DNA of 5,863 nt from Candidatus Parabacteroides intestinavium (GTDB taxonomy: Bacteria > Bacteroidota > Bacteroidia > Bacteroidales > Tannerellaceae), in NCBI GenBank assembly GCA_019118725.1, contig DWYO01000283.1, positions 1-5,863 of the forward strand. The letters run 5' to 3'. The notes under the pieces were generated by a model. It worked only from the letters and a program-made list of their open reading frames with translations, did no database searches and was not told where the DNA came from. The position numbers and the translations under genes were made by a program. Positions within the stretch are counted from its first letter, which is position 1. Each line of letters begins with the position of its first letter. Positions 1 through 5,518 of the stretch are shown here, piece by piece.

Positions 1-781
1 TCTTATCCATTTTATGGGCAATCTTCGGATCCCATAACCGGAAATCACTGGGGAAATATTGGAAATAATACTTATTGTCTACAATCATCGAATCAGGCAA
101 AGCAAATTTGCGCTCATTTTCCTTGAGTACAATGGTATGATTCACACTAACGGCACAGGTCGGATTATATCCTTTAACCAAAGAATATATTTTAGGCAAT
201 TGCCATTCATCCACCTCTTTATCCCATCCGCCATCCAGCCAAAGCTCACAAATAGGGCCATAATTCGTAAACAATTCATCCAATTGCTTACACATGTAAT
301 CAATATATTCATTAAAATCCTTACTTGTATAAGCGGGTTCATGCCGATCCCATAAAGAATAATAAATGGCGAATTGCAAACCATACTTTTTACACGCATC
401 CGATACGGCCCTGACTACATCCGTCTTCACGGGAGAGGAAGCGACATCATAGTCCGTATACCGGCTATCCCACAAACAAAATCCATCATGATGCTTTACG
501 GTCAGCAAAACATAACGAAAACCGGCCTCTTTCGCAACGCGGATCCATTGGTCGCAATCCAAATCTTCCGGATTATAACGCTCTGCCGGAATCGTGCCAT
601 CCGACCACTCCGTCTCGCCAAAAGTATTGATTCCAAAATGAATGAACATACCATACTTCCGTTTCTGCATTTCTTCTTGAGTCGGGTTCGGATGGTCTGA
701 AGGGGTAATTTCCTGCGCTTTAAAAGGATTTATAAAGCCGCACAAAAACACGAAAAAAATAACAATGATTGAGATTCTCAT
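1..781 (-). CDS. Secreted alpha-L-fucosidase, GH29 family (partial, C-terminus outside window)
   Basis: GH29 enzymes remove alpha-linked L-fucose from glycans with retention of configuration. Reading the minus strand from the ATG at 781 gives 260 open codons running off the left edge, so about half or more of a typical GH29 protein (roughly 450-600 residues) is present. Residues 1-23 form a Sec-type signal peptide (MRIS, then a hydrophobic core, then FKAQE); Cys14 lacks a proper lipobox. Family motifs are visible: YGMFIHFGINTF at 43-54, TVKHHDGFCLW at 94-104, and ELWLDGGW at 179-186, where Asp183 is the expected catalytic nucleophile. The acid/base residue would lie in the missing part. No twin-arginine motif is present, so export is probably by Sec to the periplasm or cell surface. 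The gene looks more AT-rich than the housekeeping genes to its right. No SusC/SusD partner is visible. The GH29 assignment is firm; the exact linkage specificity is not determinable. Confidence 0.93.
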   Translation of the reverse strand, partial: MRISIIVIFFVFLCGFINPFKAQEITPSDHPNPTQEEMQKRKYGMFIHFGINTFGETEWSDGTIPAERYNPEDLDCDQWIRVAKEAGFRYVLLTVKHHDGFCLWDSRYTDYDVASSPVKTDVVRAVSDACKKYGLQFAIYYSLWDRHEPAYTSKDFNEYIDYMCKQLDELFTNYGPICELWLDGGWDKEVDEWQLPKIYSLVKGYNPTCAVSVNHTIVLKENERKFALPDSMIVDNKYYFQYFPSDFRLWDPKIAHKMDK

Positions 782-797
782 ATCTGTAATTATTTAA

Positions 798-825
798 GAA
801 GCTGGAATAAATTCCAAACAGCTTC
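798..825. repeat. Interrupted inverted repeat upstream of the fucosidase
   Basis: The arms GAAGCT (798-803) and AGCTTC (820-825) pair perfectly, and GGAAT (804-808) pairs with ATTCC (811-815). Four unpaired bases (816-819) form a bulge. The element ends 17 bp upstream of the fucosidase start codon, so it lies in its 5' leader or promoter. It could be an operator or an RNA hairpin that affects translation. It has no T-run, so I do not call it a terminator. The pairing is seen directly; the regulatory role is inference. Confidence 0.45.
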
Positions 826-849
826 TAAGATTAGTCTGCTTTCAGTTTC

Positions 850-961
850 TAAAAAATCATGCCTGACAACGCCGGCGTTCATGCCTATCTTTTCCGGCGT
901 TCATGCCTATCTTTTCTTTCGTTTATGCCTATGATTGATTTCGTTTATGCCTATAAAAAAA
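850..961. repeat. 22-bp tandem repeat, four clear units plus one degenerate unit
   Basis: Units lie at 872-893, 894-915, 918-939 and 940-961. The first two are identical (CCGGCGTTCATGCCTATC followed by TTTT). The next two share the core TTCGTTTATGCCTAT and differ at the ends. A fifth, decayed unit at 850-871 keeps TCATGCCT at the same 22-bp phase. Two extra bases (916-917) separate units two and three. A perfect 12-bp palindrome AACGCCGGCGTT spans 868-879 at the junction with the decayed unit. The period is not a multiple of three, so this is not a repeated peptide. The units abut one another without spacers, so it is not CRISPR. It sits between the tat terminator and the fucosidase. Function is unknown; an array of protein-binding sites or a neutral intergenic repeat are both possible. 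Confidence 0.85.
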
Positions 962-990
962 TGTATCGGCTGGGATTGCCGATACATTTT
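955..990 (-). terminator. Rho-independent terminator of the tatAC transcript
   Basis: Arms at 958-970 and 978-990 are perfectly complementary over 13 bp, with core ATGTATCGGC / GCCGATACAT and a 7-base loop (971-977). On the minus strand the stem starts 27 bases after the tatC stop codon and runs into a T-run (complement of the A-run at 955-961), as expected for intrinsic termination. The A/T ends of the stem are symmetrical, so it could also stop plus-strand transcripts. It overlaps the last unit of the tandem repeat. Confidence 0.85.
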
Positions 991-1017
991 CTTTTTCAAT
1001 CCAATCTATTTGTCCGC

Positions 1018-1848
1018 TCAAGCCTCTTGTTCATCCAGTTCCTCTTCCTCCTCTTCAGGCGGAGCCGGCTTGACAAAGAATGCACTTAACTCATACAATC
1101 CATAGAGCGGTAAAAAGACTATACTCAATGTAAACGGATCACTACTTGGCGTAATGAATGCCGCTCCAATCAATAATGCCACGATGGCATGGCGTCTGTA
1201 CTTATGAAAGAATGAACGGTTCAGCACGCCGATCTGCGACAAAAGCCAGGACACTAAAGGCATCTCAAAGACAACTCCCATCACAAAGATCAACATCAGG
1301 AAGTTATCCATATAAGATTCTAATGAGACCTGCTCGATAATAGTCGGACTCAACTGGTACGTAGCCAAGAATCGTAATGTCATCGGGAATACCAGCAAGT
1401 AACCTATGGCACAACCAATGAAGAACATGATCGTTCCACAAAGGAAAACCCAACGTACATTCTTTTTCTCATTCTCATACAAGGCAGGACTGACAAACTT
1501 CCAGATTTCATACATCGTATAAGGGAAGGTCAATAATACCGCCAGCCAGAAAGAGGTCGTCATGTGGGTGAAGAATTGTGACGCCAACTTGATATTCACC
1601 ACATCAATGTGAAAGTCCTGATTGCAAAAGTCAGGAAGCAAAGAAAAGACGGAGCTTAACTTGCACATGACCTGATAAGTCAGGAAGTCGGCATAGCGCG
1701 GTGCCATCACCACATGATCAAACAACCACGGCATTACAGAGAATGCAGCAATCGTAAAGACAAAAAGCGCTATAACAATACGGAGTAGAGTCCAACGAAG
1801 TTCTTCCAGGTGGTCCCAGAATGACATTTCATCTTGTTGCTCTTCCAT
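1018..1848 (-). CDS. tatC: Sec-independent protein translocase subunit TatC
   Basis: TatC is the polytopic inner-membrane receptor of the twin-arginine translocase; it binds the RR signal peptide and recruits TatA. The 276-residue product has the six-helix layout: TM1 about 19-43, then helices near 99-118, 132-155, 182-205, 219-233 and 238-256. Hallmarks seen are HLEELR at 13-18 (signal-peptide-binding cytoplasmic motif), WKFVSPALYENEKK at 116-129, FEMP at 194-197 with Glu195 at the conserved intramembrane acid, and TPSSDPF at 233-239. The first periplasmic loop (about 44-98) is longer than in E. coli TatC and holds two cysteines, Cys62 and Cys75. The tail is strongly acidic (PPEEEEEELDEQEA). 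The ATG at 1848 lies 6 bp after the tatA stop, so the two genes are co-transcribed. The ATG is chosen because HLEELR falls at the usual distance from it. Confidence 0.97.
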   Translation of the reverse strand: MEEQQDEMSFWDHLEELRWTLLRIVIALFVFTIAAFSVMPWLFDHVVMAPRYADFLTYQVMCKLSSVFSLLPDFCNQDFHIDVVNIKLASQFFTHMTTSFWLAVLLTFPYTMYEIWKFVSPALYENEKKNVRWVFLCGTIMFFIGCAIGYLLVFPMTLRFLATYQLSPTIIEQVSLESYMDNFLMLIFVMGVVFEMPLVSWLLSQIGVLNRSFFHKYRRHAIVALLIGAAFITPSSDPFTLSIVFLPLYGLYELSAFFVKPAPPEEEEEELDEQEA

Positions 1849-1854
1849 CAGGCT

Positions 1855-2058
1855 TTATTGCTTCTTAGTAGTATCTGTATCGTCAATCTTGATGTCGTCT
1901 TCCAAGCCTTTCACGCCGTCTTTAAAGTTCTTCACACCCTTACCCAAACCTTTCATCAGCTCAGGAATCTTCTTTCCACCAAATAACAACAACACAATAA
2001 TGGCGATAATGATAATCTCGCCAGTACCTAAGTTACCGATAAATAACAAATTATCCAT
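1855..2058 (-). CDS. tatA: Twin-arginine translocase subunit TatA
   Basis: TatA oligomerises in the inner membrane to make the passage for folded Tat substrates. The 67-residue protein has a short N-terminus, a polar residue (Glu14) just before a single hydrophobic helix (15-26), the hinge FGGKKIPEL at 26-34, an amphipathic helix (GLGKGVKNFKDGVKGL, about 37-52) and a charged tail. This is the canonical TatA/E architecture and length. No separate TatB gene is present nearby, so this protein probably serves as the only TatA-type subunit with the adjacent TatC, as is known for minimal Tat systems. It is the first gene of the tatA-tatC operon, with the promoter at 2114-2121 and a leader of about 50 nt. 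Confidence 0.95.
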   Translation of the reverse strand: MDNLLFIGNLGTGEIIIIAIIVLLLFGGKKIPELMKGLGKGVKNFKDGVKGLEDDIKIDDTDTTKKQ

Positions 2059-2113
2059 GATATAGTAAATTAAATTGTTTTAAAATATTTGTTTCTTTTT
2101 CTTTCAACGGGCA

Positions 2114-2121
2114 CAAAGATA
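2114..2121 (-). promoter_or_regulatory. Bacteroidetes-type -7 box for tatAC
   Basis: On the minus strand this reads TATCTTTG, an exact match to the Bacteroidetes primary sigma factor -7 consensus TAnnTTTG. It lies 55 bp upstream of the tatA ATG, giving a predicted transcription start near 2107. A good -33 TTTG is not evident at the expected distance. Confidence 0.7.
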
Positions 2122-2162
2122 CAATTTGAAATGAATTATACGCACATTATTCGAAGATTTAT

Positions 2163-2170
2163 TACCTTTG
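2163..2170 (+). promoter_or_regulatory. Bacteroidetes-type -7 box for fabD
   Basis: TACCTTTG matches the TAnnTTTG consensus exactly and lies 39 bp upstream of the fabD ATG, predicting a start near 2177 and an A-rich leader of about 33 nt without a Shine-Dalgarno sequence. The -33 element is not clear. It is back-to-back with the tatAC promoter, so the upstream elements of both would fall in the same stretch (about 2135-2150). Confidence 0.72.
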
Positions 2171-2209
2171 CAGCGTCTTAAAAAACTAAAATTAGAAAAT
2201 TATAGAACA

Positions 2210-3091
2210 ATGAAAGCGTATGTTTTTCCTGGGCAAGGAGCTCAGTTTGTAGGTATGGGCAAGGACCTGTACGATAACAATCCGCTGGCAAAAGAGATGT
2301 TTGAAAAGGCGAATGACATTTTAGGTTTCCGCATTACAGACCTGATGTTTGCCGGTACAGACGAAGATTTGAAGCAGACCAAAGTAACGCAGCCTGCCAT
2401 CTTCCTGCATTCTGTTATTTTAGCCAAGACATTAGGCGAAGAATTCCAGCCCGACATGGTAGCCGGACACTCTTTAGGCGAGTTCTCGGCTTTGGTCGCA
2501 TCCGGAGCTTTATCATTCGAAGATGGCCTGGTTTTGGTGTCCAAACGTGCTATGGCTATGCAGAAAGCCTGCGAGATGACTCCTTCTACGATGGCGGCCG
2601 TACTGGCTTTGCCCGATGCTAAAGTAGAGGAAATCTGTGCCACAATCGAAGGTGAGACGGTAGTCTGCGCCAACTACAATTGTCCGGGACAGGTGGTTAT
2701 TTCCGGAACAATCCCGGGAATCGATGCCGCTTGCGAGAAGATGCTGGCCGCCGGAGCTAAACGCGCCTTGAAACTGAAAGTGGGCGGTGCGTTCCACTCT
2801 CCGCTGATGGAACCGGCACGTGCCGAACTGGCCGCAGCTATCGAATCGACCCATTTCCACAAACCGGTTTGTCCGATCTATCAGAATGTAAGCACAAAGG
2901 CTGAAACTTGTCCGGATACCATCAAGGCAAACCTGATTGCCCAGCTGACGGCTCCGGTACGTTGGACGCAATCTGTACAGAACATGATTGCCGACGGAGC
3001 TACCCACTTCGTAGAATTAGGCCCGGGCGCCGTTCTTCAAGGATTAATCAAGAAGATCAACAAAGAGGTTACCACTGAAGGCAAACAATAA
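2210..3091 (+). CDS. fabD: Malonyl-CoA:acyl carrier protein transacylase FabD
   Basis: FabD moves the malonyl group from malonyl-CoA to ACP, supplying the extender unit for cytoplasmic type II fatty acid synthesis. The 293-residue product matches the family length (about 300). Seen are FPGQGAQ at 6-12 (oxyanion-hole Gln), the nucleophile elbow GHSLGE at 86-91 with Ser88, Arg113 in KRAMAMQ (malonyl carboxylate binding), GAFHSPLM at 193-200 with catalytic His196, and FVELGPG at 267-273. The ATG at 2210 is preferred over a TTG at 2168 in the same frame: the TTG falls inside the -7 promoter box, and MKAYVFPGQG is the normal FabD N-terminus. It is the first gene downstream of the divergent promoter; other fab genes are not adjacent. 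recR follows after 91 bp containing a long hairpin. Confidence 0.97.
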   Translation: MKAYVFPGQGAQFVGMGKDLYDNNPLAKEMFEKANDILGFRITDLMFAGTDEDLKQTKVTQPAIFLHSVILAKTLGEEFQPDMVAGHSLGEFSALVASGALSFEDGLVLVSKRAMAMQKACEMTPSTMAAVLALPDAKVEEICATIEGETVVCANYNCPGQVVISGTIPGIDAACEKMLAAGAKRALKLKVGGAFHSPLMEPARAELAAAIESTHFHKPVCPIYQNVSTKAETCPDTIKANLIAQLTAPVRWTQSVQNMIADGATHFVELGPGAVLQGLIKKINKEVTTEGKQ

Positions 3092-3094
3092 TAA

Positions 3095-3162
3095 AGAAAG
3101 GAAGAATTAAAAATGAAGAATCTGTCGCGCGTACCGTCTCTTCGTTTTTAATTCTTCTTTCT
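3095..3162. repeat. Long inverted repeat between fabD and recR
   Basis: The arms at 3095-3119 and 3139-3162 pair over 24 positions with one bulged G on the left arm and one T/G position that would be a wobble pair in plus-strand RNA. The loop (3120-3138) is 19 bases and contains TCGCGCG. The arms are AT-rich (GAATTAAAAATGAAGA and TCTTCGTTTTTAATTC), so the RNA hairpin would be long but not GC-clamped. It begins 3 bp after the fabD stop. It may terminate or attenuate fabD transcription, protect the fabD 3' end, or be a copy of a dispersed Bacteroidales intergenic repeat. The structure is seen directly; the role is not settled. Confidence 0.7.
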
Positions 3163-3182
3163 CTATTTTTCATTCTGGCTAC

Positions 3183-3800
3183 ATGAAATATCCTTCCGCT
3201 TTATTAGAAAATGCCGTAAACGAGCTGGCCACCCTTCCCGGTATCGGAAGAAAGACAGCATTGAGACTGGCCCTGTATATGCTCAGGCGCGAACCGTCAT
3301 ACACGGAAAACTTTGCCAACGCCTTGGTGGCATTGCGCCGGGATGTAAAATATTGTCGGACGTGTCATAACATTTGTGATGAAGAGATGTGTCCGATATG
3401 TGCCAATCCGGCCCGTGACCACGCGCTGGTCTGCGTCGTCGAGAACATCAAAGAGGTCATGGCCATCGAGAATACCGGACAATTCAAAGGCGTTTATCAT
3501 GTATTGGGCGGAATCATTTCACCTATGGACGGAATAGGCCCCAGTGATTTGCAAATAGACAGCCTGGTAGCACGTGTCGCGAGCGGAGATGTGAAGGAGG
3601 TCATCCTGGCCTTGAGCACAACGATGGAGGGCGATACAACCAACTTCTTCATCTACCGCAAATTATCCGCTTACCCGGTAAAAGTCAGCGTGATTGCGCG
3701 GGGGGTATCTATCGGAGACGAAATAGAATATGCCGACGAGGTGACCTTAGGACGTTCCATTCTGAACCGGACAAGCTTCAACGATTCCATTAAACTTTAA
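3183..3800 (+). CDS. recR: Recombination mediator protein RecR
   Basis: RecR works with RecO (and RecF) to load RecA on SSB-coated single-stranded DNA during gap repair. The 205-residue protein has the full family order: helix-hairpin-helix LPGIGRKTALRLALYML at 18-34, a four-cysteine zinc finger (Cys58, Cys61, Cys70, Cys73), and a Toprim domain beginning at VCVVENIKEVMAIE (83-96), with LGGIISPMDGIGP at 108-120, STTMEGDTTNFFI at 145-157, and the C-terminal GVSIGDEIEYADEVTLGRSI at 174-193. Length matches E. coli RecR (201). The ATG at 3183 places the first helix normally. It starts after the fabD-recR hairpin and is 12 bp ahead of the glycosyltransferase, so the downstream genes probably share its transcript. 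Confidence 0.97.
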   Translation: MKYPSALLENAVNELATLPGIGRKTALRLALYMLRREPSYTENFANALVALRRDVKYCRTCHNICDEEMCPICANPARDHALVCVVENIKEVMAIENTGQFKGVYHVLGGIISPMDGIGPSDLQIDSLVARVASGDVKEVILALSTTMEGDTTNFFIYRKLSAYPVKVSVIARGVSIGDEIEYADEVTLGRSILNRTSFNDSIKL

Positions 3801-3812
3801 GCAGACTGAACT

Positions 3813-4985
3813 ATGTACGAGACTCAATTATCCATTGTCATTGTCAATTACAACGTAAAATATTTCCTGGAACAATGCCTGTATTCGGTCCGGGCCGCTA
3901 CCCGGGGCATGGAAGTAGACATATACGTAGTAGACAATCAGTCGACCGATGGCTCTGTAGAATACCTGCGTCCATTGTTCCCGGAAGTCAACTTCATCGA
4001 GAATCCGGAGAATGCCGGATTCGCCAAAGCCAACAACCGGGCTTTTCGTATCTGCAAAGGCGAATATGTACTGATGCTGAATCCGGATACGGCAATCGGC
4101 GAGGAATCGCTGCGTAGTCTCTGCTATTTCATGGACGAACATCCGGAAGCCGGCGCTTTAGGGCTGAAGATGCTCAATGGGAACGGGATATTCTTAGCCG
4201 AGAGCAAACGTTCTTTCCCTACCCCATGGGTTTCGTTCTGCAAGTTATTCGGACTCTCCAAGCTCTTTCCCCAATCACCGAAGTACGCCAGCTATGCCCT
4301 GCCCTATCTGTCACCGGACGAGCAGCACGAGGTAGATGTCTTGTGCGGTGCATTCATGTTGATGCGGCACGAGGCGTTGGATAAAATCGGGCTTCTGGAC
4401 GAAAGCTTTTTCATGTATGGAGAAGATATCGACCTTTCCTATCGGTTTATCCAAGCCGGCTATAAAAATTACTACATGCCCGAGCGGATGCTCCATTATA
4501 AGGGAGAAAGTACTCAAAAGGTTTCTTACCGTTTTTTGAAACGCTTCTACGGTGCCATGCTCATCTTTTACAAGAAGCACTATCCGGAGGCATCTCCTCT
4601 GCTTTATGCCTCTATCAAAACCGCGGTCTTGTTGAGAGCCGCATTGGCTTCGTTCACCAATCTGTTCGGTAAAAGGTCACGCAACGTCAAGCACCGCCGG
4701 TTGCTTATCGTCTGCCGTAAAGAATCATTCGCCGAAGTCAAGAAAGCCGTTATCTCACACTTTCCCAAATGCGAACATATCAACCTGTGGAACTTGAACG
4801 AAGTACGCATCACCGCAGCCGTTTGCCGGAAAAATCAAATGAACCGTTTCTCGGACATCGTGTTTGTCTATCCCGATACCCGGTTCGAACAAATGTTTCT
4901 CCTGATGGACATCATGCCGGACAAGCGGATGGTCTACCATATTTATAATACCTGCAACAACCGATTAATATCTCCGGGGAAATGA
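3813..4985 (+). CDS. Family 2 glycosyltransferase (rhamnosyltransferase-like) with extra C-terminal region
   Basis: GT2 enzymes transfer a sugar from a nucleotide donor with inversion. The N-terminal domain (about 5-230) has the GT-A fold signatures: LSIVIVNYN at 6-14, VVDNQSTDGS at 39-48, NAGFAKANNRAF at 67-78, the metal/nucleotide site MLNPDTAIG at 88-96, LCGAFMLMRHEALDKIGLLDE at 177-197 in part, and GEDIDLSYR at 203-211 with the expected catalytic acid. This arrangement resembles WbbL-type rhamnosyltransferases. Residues 240-285 carry basic and hydrophobic stretches that may associate with the membrane. Residues 296-390 form a further alpha/beta-looking segment (RRLLIVCRKES, then DIVFVYPDTRFEQMF, then MVYHIYN) that I cannot assign. 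The protein is likely cytoplasmic or peripheral and makes an envelope glycan, but donor and acceptor are unknown. Its stop overlaps the next start as ATGA. Confidence 0.88.
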   Translation: MYETQLSIVIVNYNVKYFLEQCLYSVRAATRGMEVDIYVVDNQSTDGSVEYLRPLFPEVNFIENPENAGFAKANNRAFRICKGEYVLMLNPDTAIGEESLRSLCYFMDEHPEAGALGLKMLNGNGIFLAESKRSFPTPWVSFCKLFGLSKLFPQSPKYASYALPYLSPDEQHEVDVLCGAFMLMRHEALDKIGLLDESFFMYGEDIDLSYRFIQAGYKNYYMPERMLHYKGESTQKVSYRFLKRFYGAMLIFYKKHYPEASPLLYASIKTAVLLRAALASFTNLFGKRSRNVKHRRLLIVCRKESFAEVKKAVISHFPKCEHINLWNLNEVRITAAVCRKNQMNRFSDIVFVYPDTRFEQMFLLMDIMPDKRMVYHIYNTCNNRLISPGK

Positions 4986-5518
4986 CACTATTGCGTAATC
5001 AGGACATTCAGTTGCGGGCCTTAGAGCCGGAAGATCTGGATACACTCTACCGGTGGGAAAACAATGCCGATATCTGGCAATACGGAAGCACGCTTGCCCC
5101 CTTTTCCAAATTCATTATCCGTGAATACATCGCCGAATCGCATCGGGATATTTACGAGATTCATCAAGTCCGGTTCATGATTGAACAAATCGGAACACGT
5201 ACCCCTATAGGGCTGGCCGATTTATTTGATTTCGACCCTCATCACCGAAGGGCTGCGGTAGGCATTCTCATCGACATGCCATTCCAACGTCAAGGCTTAG
5301 GATTTATGGCCTTGCAACTCCTACAGGAATATGCTTTTTCATTCCTTAAAATACACCAATTATATGCTTATATCCCCATTGACAACAAGGCTTCTCTGAA
5401 ATTATTCGACAGGTCAGGCTTTGTTTGTCACGGGACCTTCAAAGAATGGCTGCTTACTCAGAACGGGTACACAGATGTAGCCTTAGTACAGAAAATCAAT
5501 TCAGATAAGTTTCTTTAG
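4982..5518 (+). CDS. GNAT N-acetyltransferase, RimJ/RimL/SpeG-like
   Basis: GNAT enzymes transfer an acetyl group from acetyl-CoA to an amine. The 178-residue protein starts with the typical IQLRALEPEDLDTLYRWENN (9-28). The acetyl-CoA pyrophosphate loop is FQRQGLGFMA at 101-110 (the Q/R-x-x-G-x-G motif), preceded by the strand AAVGILIDMP. The motif-B part NKASLKLFDRSGF (135-147) is also typical. The overall layout resembles RimJ/RimL and SpeG, but related enzymes also acetylate amino sugars, so the substrate is open. The ATG overlaps the glycosyltransferase stop by 4 bp, suggesting translational coupling and possibly a shared pathway. Its 3' end overlaps the convergent YqgE gene by 23 bp. Confidence 0.88.
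   Translation: MTLLRNQDIQLRALEPEDLDTLYRWENNADIWQYGSTLAPFSKFIIREYIAESHRDIYEIHQVRFMIEQIGTRTPIGLADLFDFDPHHRRAAVGILIDMPFQRQGLGFMALQLLQEYAFSFLKIHQLYAYIPIDNKASLKLFDRSGFVCHGTFKEWLLTQNGYTDVALVQKINSDKFL

Noticed and set aside
142..700. Open frames on both strands (142-399 minus, 374-700 plus) in the left part
   Set aside because: They are out-of-frame shadows of the GH29 fucosidase, which runs unbroken from 781 to the left edge with family motifs.
709..781. Fucosidase as a Tat substrate of the neighbouring translocase
   Set aside because: The signal peptide has a single arginine and a long hydrophobic core typical of Sec export; no twin-arginine motif is present.
850..961. CRISPR-like array
   Set aside because: Units of 22 bp abut directly with no unique spacers, and no cas genes are present.
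859..1089. Plus-strand open frame of 76 codons over the tandem repeat
   Set aside because: It crosses the repeat array, the tat terminator and the tatC 3' end; the 22-bp period shifts frame at each unit, so no protein is conserved.
2168..2209. Upstream TTG start for fabD adding 14 residues
   Set aside because: The TTG lies inside the predicted -7 promoter box, upstream of the expected transcript start; the ATG at 2210 gives the normal family N-terminus.
2513..3007. 164-codon minus-strand frame opposite fabD
   Set aside because: It is antisense to a clear fabD with all catalytic motifs, and its translation shows no recognisable domain.
3164..3171. Possible -7 box for recR (TATTTTTC)
   Set aside because: It lacks the final G of TAnnTTTG and would give a leader of only a few bases before the recR start.
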